Below, in pieces: positions 8,973 to 16,661 of a DNA stretch of 48,438 nt (the first letter of the stretch is position 1; every line of letters starts with the position of its first letter). The position numbers and the translations under genes were made by a program. Below the pieces are notes generated by a model. That model made no database searches. It was not told the DNA's origin and saw only the letters and a list, made by a program, of their open reading frames with translations. Location: positions 1-48,438 of the forward strand of contig NZ_ML703291.1 of the NCBI RefSeq assembly GCF_008520305.1, read 5' to 3'. This DNA comes from Mesorhizobium sp. SARCC-RB16n. GTDB lineage: Bacteria; Pseudomonadota; Alphaproteobacteria; Rhizobiales; Rhizobiaceae.

Positions 8973-10106
8973 ATGAACGACACCGTCAACCGGGCTGCTG
9001 CAAAAACCGTCACCAGCGAGGCGGCAGCCGGAGCGATCCTGACCATCGATCTCGGAGCGATCCGCGAAAACTACCGGCGGCTGAAGGCAAGGCTGGGCGG
9101 CGTGCGCTGCGCCGGCGTTGTCAAGGCCGATGGCTACGGTCTCGGCGCGAGCCAGGTGGCATCGGCGCTGGCGAGAGAAGGCTGCGACGTCTTTTTCGTC
9201 GCGCTGCTGGCCGAAGGCATCGCGCTCCGCAAGGCGATCGGAGCCGGACCTGAGATCTACGTGCTGAACGGACTGCCGCCGGACTCCGAGCCGGAAGCGG
9301 TCGCGTCCAATCTCTGCGCGGTCGTCAACAGTGGCGCGCAGTTGAAAGCCTGGCGCGCGGCGGCACATCGCGTTGGCCGAAAACTTCCGGCCGCTATCCA
9401 AGTCGATAGCGGCATGTCGCGGCTTGGCATGGCGCCAGCCGAAGTCGAGGCGATGGCCGGTGATGCCGCCGCGTTCGACGGTATCGACGTCAGATATGTG
9501 ATGAGCCACCTGGCCTGCGCCGACGAGCCGCACCATCCCGCCAATGAGCAGCAGCGGCTGGCCTTTGAGCGGTTGCGCGCCATGCTGCCCGGGGCGCCCG
9601 CCTCGCTCGCCAATTCCTCCGGCATCTTTCTCGGGCCGCCATACCATTATGATCTCGCTCGCCCGGGCGCCGCGGTCTACGGCATCAATCCGACGCCTGC
9701 TGAGCCCAACCCGATGCTGCCCGTGGTGCGGCTGCAGGCCAAGGTGGCGCAGACGCGTCGCGTCGAAAAAGGCGCCGGCATCGGCTATGGCCATACCTAT
9801 CACGCGGAAGACCCGATGAGCCTGGCGACGATCTCCTTCGGCTATGCGGATGGCTGGCTGCGCCGGTCCGCCTCGGCCGCCTGGTTCGAGGGGGTGCGCC
9901 TGCCCTTCCTCGGACGCGTGTCGATGGATTCGATCATTCTCGACATTTCCGCCCTGCCGCCCGGCAAACTTCGCGAAGGGGATCTCGTCGAACTGCTCGG
10001 TTCTTCGCAAGGCGTCGACGACGCCGCCGGCCATGCGGGCACCATCGGCTACGAAATCCTGGCCAGTCTCGGCACGCGCTTCCACCGGCACTATCTCTGC
10101 AGTTGA
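8973..10106 (+). CDS. alr: Alanine racemase
   Basis: A PLP enzyme interconverting L- and D-alanine, for peptidoglycan synthesis or, paired with DadA, alanine catabolism. The PLP lysine is K51 in GVVKADGYGLGA and the second catalytic residue is the Tyr near 272 in GIGYGHTY. LGRVSMDSIILD and the C-terminal TIGYEILASLGTRFHRHY complete the fold. ATG 8973 has GAGGG upstream; an in-frame GTG at 8937 would add 12 residues. dadA lies 1.4 kb downstream on the same strand with two rnk-like genes between, which suggests alanine use as a nutrient, though a purely biosynthetic role is possible. Confidence 0.95.
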   Translation: MNDTVNRAAAKTVTSEAAAGAILTIDLGAIRENYRRLKARLGGVRCAGVVKADGYGLGASQVASALAREGCDVFFVALLAEGIALRKAIGAGPEIYVLNGLPPDSEPEAVASNLCAVVNSGAQLKAWRAAAHRVGRKLPAAIQVDSGMSRLGMAPAEVEAMAGDAAAFDGIDVRYVMSHLACADEPHHPANEQQRLAFERLRAMLPGAPASLANSSGIFLGPPYHYDLARPGAAVYGINPTPAEPNPMLPVVRLQAKVAQTRRVEKGAGIGYGHTYHAEDPMSLATISFGYADGWLRRSASAAWFEGVRLPFLGRVSMDSIILDISALPPGKLREGDLVELLGSSQGVDDAAGHAGTIGYEILASLGTRFHRHYLCS

Positions 10107-10379
10107 GCGGTTTGGCCGCGCTTGACAAGCGGACGCCTGTCGGCAAGGTTCGGCGCATGAGCAACCTCGCTTATATCAGAACCTTGTTCAGGGTCTGCCC
10201 GATCGCGGGATCGTAGCCCCGGCGCGGCCGCCTTTCGGCGTTCGTCCGTACCGGGGCATCCATACATCCACCCATCGCCATCAAGCCGCACCGCTCTCCG
10301 CGGCTGTCGGCTTTCATCAGGCCGCCGTTAATCCGGCGGCAAGCGCATTCGTTCGATGCGCCTATCCATGAGGTTTGCC

Positions 10380-10796
10380 ATGCAACATGCAACGGGACTG
10401 CGTCCATCAGCCCAGATTCTAATCAGCGACACCGACCATGACAGGTTGACCGGTCTGGCCAGGACCGTGCTCGACCGCGCGCCCGAGACGGCCGAAGACC
10501 TGCTCGCGGAATTGGACCGGGCGGTGATTGCTGAAGCGGCGGCAATTCCGGCCGGCGTGGTGCGAATGGGGTCGACAATCACGGTTCGCGGTGAAGGCGG
10601 TGACGTCAAGCGCATCACGCTGGTCTATCCAGGCGACGCCGACATTGCCGAAAACCGGATCTCGGTACTGACGCCGATGGGAACGGCGCTTGTCGGCGTC
10701 AGCATCGGGCAGGTGGTGTGCTGGAGCGGCCGCGGCGGCCACAAACTGTCGGTGACCGTGGAGGCCGTCGACATGCCCGCCGACGGCGAGCACTGA
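10380..10796 (+). CDS. Rnk-like nucleoside diphosphate kinase regulator (GreA/GreB C-terminal fold)
   Basis: Rnk proteins bind RNA polymerase through a GreA/GreB-like C-terminal domain and were first named for effects on nucleoside diphosphate kinase. The 138-residue protein has a short helical N-terminus and the FKBP-like domain with VVRMGSTITVRG, RITLVYPGDADI, ISVLTPMGTALVG and GQVVCWSG. That pattern is standard for Rnk, which lacks the long coiled coil of GreA. ATG 10380 has GAGGT six bases upstream; in-frame ATGs at 10356 and 10368 are alternatives. The 270 bp before it hold no convincing gene. Confidence 0.85.
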   Translation: MQHATGLRPSAQILISDTDHDRLTGLARTVLDRAPETAEDLLAELDRAVIAEAAAIPAGVVRMGSTITVRGEGGDVKRITLVYPGDADIAENRISVLTPMGTALVGVSIGQVVCWSGRGGHKLSVTVEAVDMPADGEH

Positions 10797-10810
10797 TCGT
10801 GGAGGCGGTG

Positions 10811-11356
10811 ATGAAAAACGGGAGCTGCCGGCTGACGACGAAGGATTTCGCCGTCCTGGAAGTGATGCTCGAGCGCCGACGGGCCTTCGCGGATCCGATG
10901 GTCCGGATGATCGAAGAGAAGCTTTCCAATGCCGGCGTCGTGCCCATCGAGTCGGTCGAACCCGATATCGTGACGCTGAACAGCCGGGTGGTGTTTTGCG
11001 TCGATGCCGGTGCGGCTGAGACGCGCACCCTCGTGCAGAACGAAGTGCGCGGACCGGTCGGCTCCAGCCTGTCGGTGGCAACCAGGCGCGGCCTGTGCAT
11101 GCTCGGCATGGCGCAAGGCCAGACGGCCTCGCTCGAGCATCCCGACGGCAGGCGCGAATCGATCCGGATCAAGGCGGTGCTCTATCAGCCGGAGGCCGCG
11201 CGGCGGGCAGCCGAGGAAAGAGCGGCCGCTGGTGGACGGCGGCCGCACGGGCTGACCCTCGTCTACAGCGCCGACACTTCTATCCAGCCTCTTGGCGAGA
11301 CGGCAGGAATGCGGCAGACAGAGAGAGACGACGACCCCGGTCCGTCGGCGGCGTGA
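10811..11356 (+). CDS. Second, diverged Rnk-like protein
   Basis: A 181-residue protein, probably paralogous to its upstream neighbour. The N-terminal helix pair (CRLTTKDFAVLEVMLERR) and a degenerate GreA/GreB-like domain (IVTLNSRVVFCVDAG, SLSVATRRGLCMLGMAQGQ) can be aligned, followed by a charged helix rich in Ala/Arg/Glu and a low-complexity tail. The hallmark VYPGDADI strand is not conserved. ATG 10811 is preceded by GGAGG and lies 14 bases after the first rnk-like stop, so the two form an operon. Whether it still contacts RNA polymerase cannot be told from sequence. Confidence 0.75.
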   Translation: MKNGSCRLTTKDFAVLEVMLERRRAFADPMVRMIEEKLSNAGVVPIESVEPDIVTLNSRVVFCVDAGAAETRTLVQNEVRGPVGSSLSVATRRGLCMLGMAQGQTASLEHPDGRRESIRIKAVLYQPEAARRAAEERAAAGGRRPHGLTLVYSADTSIQPLGETAGMRQTERDDDPGPSAA

Positions 11357-11467
11357 AGAGCCACGGCGCACGGTTGCGAAGATCAGAATCGATTTTCGCC
11401 GGCGATCGTGTGCAAATCGCAGGTGCAGCCGTGTCCATCGGCATGAAGGACATGGCGTAAGGAGTGA

Positions 11468-12727
11468 ATGATGAAGATCATGGTGCTGGGCGGCGGCGTC
11501 ATCGGGGTGACCACGGCCTATTATCTCGCCGAGGCCGGCCATGAGGTGACGGTGGTCGATCGCCAGAAAGGCCCGGCGCTGGAAACCAGTTTCGCCAATG
11601 CCGGCGAGATCTCACCCGGCTATGCCTCGCCCTGGGCCGGACCCGGCATTCCGCTCAAGGCGATCAAATGGTTGTTGATGAAGCATGGCCCGCTGGTGGT
11701 GCGCCCGGCCTTCGACCCGCATATGTGGACCTGGCTGGTCAAGATGCTGCGCAACTGCACCGCCGAGCGCTATGCCGTCAACAAATCACGCATGGTGCCG
11801 CTGGCCGAATACAGCCGCGATACGCTCAAGGCACTGCGCGAAGCGACTGGCATCAGCTATGATGAGCGGACCCAGGGCACGCTGCAGCTGTTCCGCACGC
11901 AAAAGCAGCTCGACGGCACATCAGGCGATGTCGAGGTGTTGAAGAAGTATGGCGTTCCCTACGAGATACTTGACCAGGACGGTTGTATCGGGGCGGAGCC
12001 GGCTTTGGCCGGCGTGCGCGAGAAGTTCGTCGGCGGGCTGAGGCTGCCGCATGACGAGACCGGCGACTGCAAGATGTTCACCGACAAACTGGCCGAGCTC
12101 TGCGTGGCGCGCGGTGTGAAGTTCGAATACGACATGACCATCTGGCGCGTCATCCGCAGCCGCAACCGCATCGCCAATCTCAGCACAAGCAAGGGTTTCA
12201 AGGTCGCCGATGCCTATGTGATGGCGCTGGGCAGCTACTCGGCGGGCTTCATGCGCCGGATGAAGCGGTCTATCCCCGTCTATCCGGTCAAGGGCTATTC
12301 GATCACGGTGCCGATCAAGGATGCCGCCCTGGCGCCGGTGTCGACGGTGATGGACGAGACCTACAAGGTCGCGATCACCCGGCTCGGCGACCGCATCCGC
12401 GTCGGCGGCACGGCCGAGATTTCCGGCTTCGACCTCAGGCTGCACGAATCGCGGCGCCGCACCCTGGAACACTCGATCGGCGATCTCTTTCCGGGCGCCG
12501 GCGCCATGCGCGAGGCGACCTTCTGGTGCGGGCTGCGGCCGATGACGCCGGATGGACCGCCGCTCATCGGCCGCACCGAACTTTCCAACCTCTTTCTCAA
12601 CACCGGCCATGGCACGCTCGGCTGGACCATGGCCTGCGGCTCGGCCAAGGTGCTGTCCGACATCATCTCGAACCGGGTGCCGGATATCGATGTCCGCGCG
12701 CTGGCGCAGGAGCGCTATTTGAAATAG
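11468..12727 (+). CDS. dadA: D-amino acid dehydrogenase small subunit
   Basis: An FAD flavoprotein that oxidises D-alanine (and other D-amino acids) to 2-oxo acids, passing electrons to the respiratory chain at the inner membrane. The N-terminal Rossmann motif is GGGVIG (residues 8-13), followed by the acidic end of strand 2 (TVVDRQ). [22 protein letters not shown] and the C-terminal [17 protein letters not shown] and [17 protein letters not shown] are diagnostic. 419 aa is normal. TAAGGAG precedes the double ATG. Together with alr this forms the L-Ala to D-Ala to pyruvate route. Confidence 0.94.
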   Translation: MMKIMVLGGGVIGVTTAYYLAEAGHEVTVVDRQKGPALETSFANAGEISPGYASPWAGPGIPLKAIKWLLMKHGPLVVRPAFDPHMWTWLVKMLRNCTAERYAVNKSRMVPLAEYSRDTLKALREATGISYDERTQGTLQLFRTQKQLDGTSGDVEVLKKYGVPYEILDQDGCIGAEPALAGVREKFVGGLRLPHDETGDCKMFTDKLAELCVARGVKFEYDMTIWRVIRSRNRIANLSTSKGFKVADAYVMALGSYSAGFMRRMKRSIPVYPVKGYSITVPIKDAALAPVSTVMDETYKVAITRLGDRIRVGGTAEISGFDLRLHESRRRTLEHSIGDLFPGAGAMREATFWCGLRPMTPDGPPLIGRTELSNLFLNTGHGTLGWTMACGSAKVLSDIISNRVPDIDVRALAQERYLK

Positions 12728-12768
12728 CCGCCCGCGCGTCTGGCCGACGCGCTTTGTTCTTTGCTTCG

Positions 12769-12815
12769 ATACATGTCGCTGCCCAAAACCGGGCTCGCTT
12801 TTGGGCGACATGCAT
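12769..12815. repeat. Dispersed palindromic repeat, copy 2
   Basis: Imperfect palindrome with outer arms ATACATGTCG / CGACATGCAT and inner GCCCAAAA / TTTTGGGC. It is clearly the same family as the element at 3591-3635. It fills the gap between dadA and the convergent phospholipase-D-like gene, whose stop codon (12815-12817) overlaps the repeat edge, so the element may also act as a bidirectional hairpin. Confidence 0.85.
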
Positions 12816-14965
12816 CAGAACGCCTGCCTGACCCACGCCTCGTCGAACAGCAGCCGGTAGGCCCACGGGATCGTCACATCAGTGGAAACCGGGTTCGAGT
12901 GGGCGAGGTAGTCGTCATAGACGGGCTTCATCCTGGCGTAGAAGGCGGGGTCGAGCACCACCATACCGTTCTCCGAATCGTGGAAGAAGCTGCGGTTGTT
13001 GAGGTTGACCGATGAAATGGCGACCAGCCTTTCGTCAATCATCATGATCTTGGAATGCAGCACCACGTCAGGCGCCTTGAATTCGCGGATGTCTATGCGG
13101 TCGCCATATTTCTCGACGAACAGCTTGTTGAGCGCGGTGAGGAACCTGCCGCCGATATCGCCCTTGAGGTCGATGCGGCCGACGATGTCGATCTTGACGC
13201 CACGGGCCAGCGCCCGATCGAAGGCCCGGGCGAGACTGGGGGTCAGATTGAGGTAAGGGTTGACGATCTGGATATGGTGCTGGGCGGCGTCGACGAGCTC
13301 GACGAAATAGGCCTCCAGCGCATGGTCATCCTCATAGGGCACCGAAATGAAATGCCGGGCATTGCCACGGGGATGGCCGCCGGCGCGGACCGGAACGGAG
13401 AAGGGCCGCGCCAGGTTGGTGTCGGCGTCGCGCAGCCATATCGTCGACAGATGCGCGGCGAGCGCCTCGACCGCCGCCCGGTCGGCGAACTCGATGTCGA
13501 AGTCGCTCCAGTTCGAATAATAGTTCAGCGAAAAGCCGTCGGTCTTGCCGTATTGCTCGAGGTCCGGGTAGCGCGACAGATCGATCGGCTGGTGGAAAAG
13601 GAAACCGTCATGGATGTTGCGGCCACCGATGATGACGCGCGAGCGCGCGGGGTCCTGCGCCAGCGTCGCCAGCATCTTGACATGATGGACCTTGTGCAGT
13701 TGTGAAAGCTGCTCGTCGATCGGCGCGCCATGGTCCGCCCGCCAGCGGTATTCCTGCAGCTCGACATTGGGGAACTCGGCCGCCAGCCGGTGCAGCATGG
13801 CGTCGTCCTTGTCGCGCTCCAGCACGTCGGTGACCATGATACGCACCTTGGTGCCAAGCGCTGCATGGTGACGGATCAGCCGTTCGATGATGCGCCCGGA
13901 AAAGTCCGCCTTGAATTCGAGCGATGACAGATAGATCAGCTTCAGCCTTGGCGCCTTCGAGAAATCGAGCGGCAATTCCGGATCGCCCTTGTCTATTGCC
14001 GCATCGGGCAGCGGCGCGCCCATCAGCGCCTCGACCTTGGCGTTGAAGCCGTCGCGCGACTTGCGCAGCAGCCTGGGCTCGCCGATCGGCATGGCGCAGG
14101 TCTGCGACAGCCAGCGGCTGGCATAGAAGGCGCGCTGGAGTGCGTCGAGGCCGGCGGCGGGCACCGGGCAGCGCTGGTAGCGGCTGTCCAAGCTGGCAAG
14201 CGCCGGGTCGGCGGTCTCTTCGCGCCGGATGGTGAGCGGCGCGCCGGTGGGCGCAAGGCTGGAGCGGATCCTTGCCGTGCACCGGTTCAGGCTGTCGCCG
14301 GGGAACAGGCTGACTGTGTCGTCCTCGCCGGACAGGCGAAAGCGGAATGCCGCGCCAGCGGCAATGGTGCGTGAGGTTCCGGCGGCGCGGATCGCCAATG
14401 CGCCGTCGCAACTGCCCTCGATATCGGCCGGCTGCCTGCCTGCCTGCCGCACGACGATCTCGGTGCTGCGTGCCTGCAAGCCGGAGAAATCGAAAATCTT
14501 GGGTGCCGAGAGCCGCGCCGCCGCATCGACGTAGAGCGTCTGTCGCGACACCCGCCAGCGGCCGTCGAAATGGCCGTCGCCGCCGCTGCTGCCGGCGGGC
14601 TGCACACGCGCACTGGCGACCGGTCCGGCCAGTTGCAGTAGCGTCGAATATGTCGCCTGGAAGTCGCGGTTCTGGACATCGCGGCGGTTGCGACCGAACG
14701 GGCCGGTGCCGTTGGCACGGTCCATGGCGCCGAGCTGGTTGTTGGCGAGCAGCGCCAGGAACCGTCTTTCGTAGTCGCTGTCGCCGGCATTGCCGAAGAA
14801 CTGCGCCGCCGCGACCCGCGGCCCGGGCGTGACCGCCGACAGGGAGGGCCGCGCGCAAGCCTCCTGTCCCGCCAGGAGGTCGCAGGCATCGCGGCCCGCA
14901 CCGGCACAACCGGCAAGGGCGACAAGCCCGAACAGGGCGAGGATGATGGCCGTGCGGCTATTCAC
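12815..14965 (-). CDS. Phospholipase-D-like lipoprotein with two HKD motifs
   Basis: A 717-residue predicted lipoprotein. Starting at GTG 14965 gives a signal peptide with lipobox LAGC and lipidated Cys 20. Residues 25-330 form an N-terminal region I do not recognise. The C-terminal half is a PLD-superfamily domain with two HxK motifs, HVKMLATL near residue 426 (followed by GGRNIHDG) and HSKIMMIDERLVAISSVNLN near 634. Paired HKD motifs form one active site for phosphodiester transfer or hydrolysis, as in cardiolipin-synthase-like and PLD enzymes. The GTG overlaps the stop of the upstream PLA2-like gene (GTGA), so translation is coupled. The substrate, presumably envelope phospholipid, is an inference. 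Confidence 0.85.
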   Translation of the reverse strand: MNSRTAIILALFGLVALAGCAGAGRDACDLLAGQEACARPSLSAVTPGPRVAAAQFFGNAGDSDYERRFLALLANNQLGAMDRANGTGPFGRNRRDVQNRDFQATYSTLLQLAGPVASARVQPAGSSGGDGHFDGRWRVSRQTLYVDAAARLSAPKIFDFSGLQARSTEIVVRQAGRQPADIEGSCDGALAIRAAGTSRTIAAGAAFRFRLSGEDDTVSLFPGDSLNRCTARIRSSLAPTGAPLTIRREETADPALASLDSRYQRCPVPAAGLDALQRAFYASRWLSQTCAMPIGEPRLLRKSRDGFNAKVEALMGAPLPDAAIDKGDPELPLDFSKAPRLKLIYLSSLEFKADFSGRIIERLIRHHAALGTKVRIMVTDVLERDKDDAMLHRLAAEFPNVELQEYRWRADHGAPIDEQLSQLHKVHHVKMLATLAQDPARSRVIIGGRNIHDGFLFHQPIDLSRYPDLEQYGKTDGFSLNYYSNWSDFDIEFADRAAVEALAAHLSTIWLRDADTNLARPFSVPVRAGGHPRGNARHFISVPYEDDHALEAYFVELVDAAQHHIQIVNPYLNLTPSLARAFDRALARGVKIDIVGRIDLKGDIGGRFLTALNKLFVEKYGDRIDIREFKAPDVVLHSKIMMIDERLVAISSVNLNNRSFFHDSENGMVVLDPAFYARMKPVYDDYLAHSNPVSTDVTIPWAYRLLFDEAWVRQAF

Positions 14966-15405
14966 CCGGCGGCTCCGACCTTCACGGCACTCAGCTGCGC
15001 CGGATCGCGCGGCGGCATGAAACCTTGCGGAAAAACCTTGCAGATAGGAATAGCGAAGGTGGCGATCAGCAGTTCCGCCTCGCTGCGCATCTTGCGGGGC
15101 GCCGTCTTGTCGTCGCGGATTGCCGTCGCCGAGGCGACAAGGGCGCCGTCGCAGTCGCAATGGTTGCGGCGGGCGATGTAGCAGGCGTCATGGGTTCGGC
15201 AAACGGCGTCGAGGCGGTCGACCGGCCGGGCCGACAGATCGCCGGTGCGGGTGCCGGGACCGCAGTAATTGCCGATGACGAAAGGCGAGGCGCGCGCCAT
15301 GGCGTAGCGGATCGGTTTGGGCAATTCGGCTTCCGGCACTTTTGTCCATGGGTTGGCGCATGCGGAGACGAACAGCAGGGTCAGGATGGCAAGAACGGCT
15401 CGCAT
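14962..15405 (-). CDS. Phospholipase-A2-like lipoprotein
   Basis: A 147-residue predicted lipoprotein: ATG 15405, hydrophobic signal, lipobox VSAC with Cys 16. The mature part carries the features of secreted phospholipase A2: a calcium-loop-like GNYCGPGT (45-52), the catalytic His72-Asp73 in VCRTHDACY (68-76), and CDCD (83-86) where Asp86 matches the second catalytic Asp of PLA2. Cysteines 48, 69, 75, 83, 85 and 122 could form disulphides. PLA2 releases the sn-2 fatty acid of phospholipids. The gene is first in an operon with the PLD-like lipoprotein, overlapping it by four bases. Function is inferred from motifs only; bacterial PLA2-like lipoproteins are little studied. Confidence 0.75.
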   Translation of the reverse strand: MRAVLAILTLLFVSACANPWTKVPEAELPKPIRYAMARASPFVIGNYCGPGTRTGDLSARPVDRLDAVCRTHDACYIARRNHCDCDGALVASATAIRDDKTAPRKMRSEAELLIATFAIPICKVFPQGFMPPRDPAQLSAVKVGAAG

Positions 15406-15554
15406 GTCTATCCGCGCCAGCTTTCTGAAAGATTTCCCCACCCGGCGCGCCCACTCCATGGCCGGCGACCGGTGATGCCACACTGGCTGGTTTTGTGGCA
15501 AGGAAAAGGCTGCGTGTTGGGGGGCCTCGCCGTGTTTTTGCCGTGACGGCGCTT

Positions 15555-16436
15555 CTACAGGAAGAGGCCCCGCTCCCGCTCAACCGCTTTGGTAATGAAG
15601 CTGGCGACGATCTGGACGCGACGCAGCGGCCTGACCGATTCGTGATAGACCAGCCAATAGGCGCGACGGATTGGCGCGACCATATCGACGGCCACCAATT
15701 CCGGCATGGAGCGGGCGACGAAGGTGTGCAGGATGCCGATGCCGGCGCCCGAGCGTACGGCTTCGGCCTGGCCGAGCGCCGAGGAGATGGCGAAGCTGGT
15801 GCGCCAGTCCGCGCTGAATTCCGCGGCGTAGTCGAGTGAAGGACTGACTATGAGGTCCGGCACATAGCCGATGAGGGTGTGCTGGCCGAGTTCGGCGGCG
15901 GTTTTGGGCAGGCCATTGGCTTCGGCGTAGGCGCACGACGCGAACAGGCCGAGCGAATAGTCGACCAGCTTTCCCGCCACCAGCCGGCCTTCGGTCGGCC
16001 GCTCGACGGTGATCGCGATATCGGCTTCGCGCCGGGATAGGGAGAAGGAGCGCGGCACCGGCACGAGCTGGATGGTGAGTTCGCGGTGAAGGGCGGTGAG
16101 TTCGCCCAGGCGCTTTGCCAGGAAGGCAACGCCGAAGCCATCGGGTGCGCCGATGCGCACGGTTCCGGACACGTCATCTCCTTCGCCTGATATGGTCGAG
16201 CGGGCGGCGATCATGTCGCCCTCCATGCGCTCGGCGATGTCGAGGAAGCGCTCCCCGGCCGGCGTCAGCTCGCTGCCGGTGGTCAGCCGGCGGAAGAGTT
16301 TCGTCCTCAGGGCTTCCTCGAGGGCCGCGATGCGGCGCGAGACGGTGGCATGGTTGAGCTCCAGCCGCCGCGCGGCGCCAAGGATCTGGCCGGCGCGCGC
16401 CACTGCGAGGAAGATGCGGACGTCATCCCAGTTCAT
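15555..16436 (-). CDS. LysR-family transcriptional regulator
   Basis: A DNA-binding regulator of 293 aa from ATG 16436 (GGAG seven bases upstream); an upstream in-frame start at 16463 would add nine residues. The winged helix-turn-helix occupies residues 1-60 (DDVRIFLAVARAGQILGAARRL, NHATVSRRIAALEEAL), followed by the linker helix and an effector-binding domain of the periplasmic-binding-protein fold (VRIGAPDGFGVAFL). It diverges from mmsA, which by the usual LysR arrangement makes mmsA a likely target. The PLA2-PLD operon downstream on the same strand starts 150 bp after its stop. The effector is unknown. Confidence 0.9.
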   Translation of the reverse strand: MNWDDVRIFLAVARAGQILGAARRLELNHATVSRRIAALEEALRTKLFRRLTTGSELTPAGERFLDIAERMEGDMIAARSTISGEGDDVSGTVRIGAPDGFGVAFLAKRLGELTALHRELTIQLVPVPRSFSLSRREADIAITVERPTEGRLVAGKLVDYSLGLFASCAYAEANGLPKTAAELGQHTLIGYVPDLIVSPSLDYAAEFSADWRTSFAISSALGQAEAVRSGAGIGILHTFVARSMPELVAVDMVAPIRRAYWLVYHESVRPLRRVQIVASFITKAVERERGLFL

Positions 16437-16534
16437 GGGGAGGCTCCGGATGACATTCGTCAACGCCGCGTTATGTGGCGCGCGAGTGAACTCAACTTAA
16501 CAATTCCAGCGAGAGGTGAGCATACCCTATCATT

Positions 16535-16550
16535 TGCGGCAATTGATGCA
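16535..16550. promoter_or_regulatory. Possible LysR binding site between lysR and mmsA
   Basis: The short dyad TGC-N10-GCA with an AATTGAT centre lies in the 225-bp divergent region. LysR proteins often bind such interrupted dyads, but the arms are only three bases, so this is a weak suggestion. Confidence 0.25.
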
Positions 16551-16661
16551 CAGACCTCGGTCGTTATCTATTTTTCGCACAACGGTTGCGTTCTCCCTCG
16601 CGTTGCCTTCGCCGCCGCAAAGGCGGACAATGCCGCCATCACAAACAAAGGGAGAGAAATC

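Noticed and set aside
5456-10091. Long antisense frames opposite ctpA (to 7462) and opposite alr/rppH (8316-10091)
   Set aside because: Both are shadows of well-supported genes, with low-complexity composition and no recognisable domains.
10107-10379. Short frame or promoter-like TTGACA after alr
   Set aside because: TTGACA occurs near 10123, but no acceptable -10 lies at 16-18 bp, and the 19-codon frame at 10158 has no support.
16350-16661. An N-terminal extension of mmsA of about 104 residues
   Set aside because: The upstream part overlaps the divergent lysR gene, has no resemblance to aldehyde dehydrogenases, and the ATG at 16662 has a good ribosome-binding site and gives the usual length.
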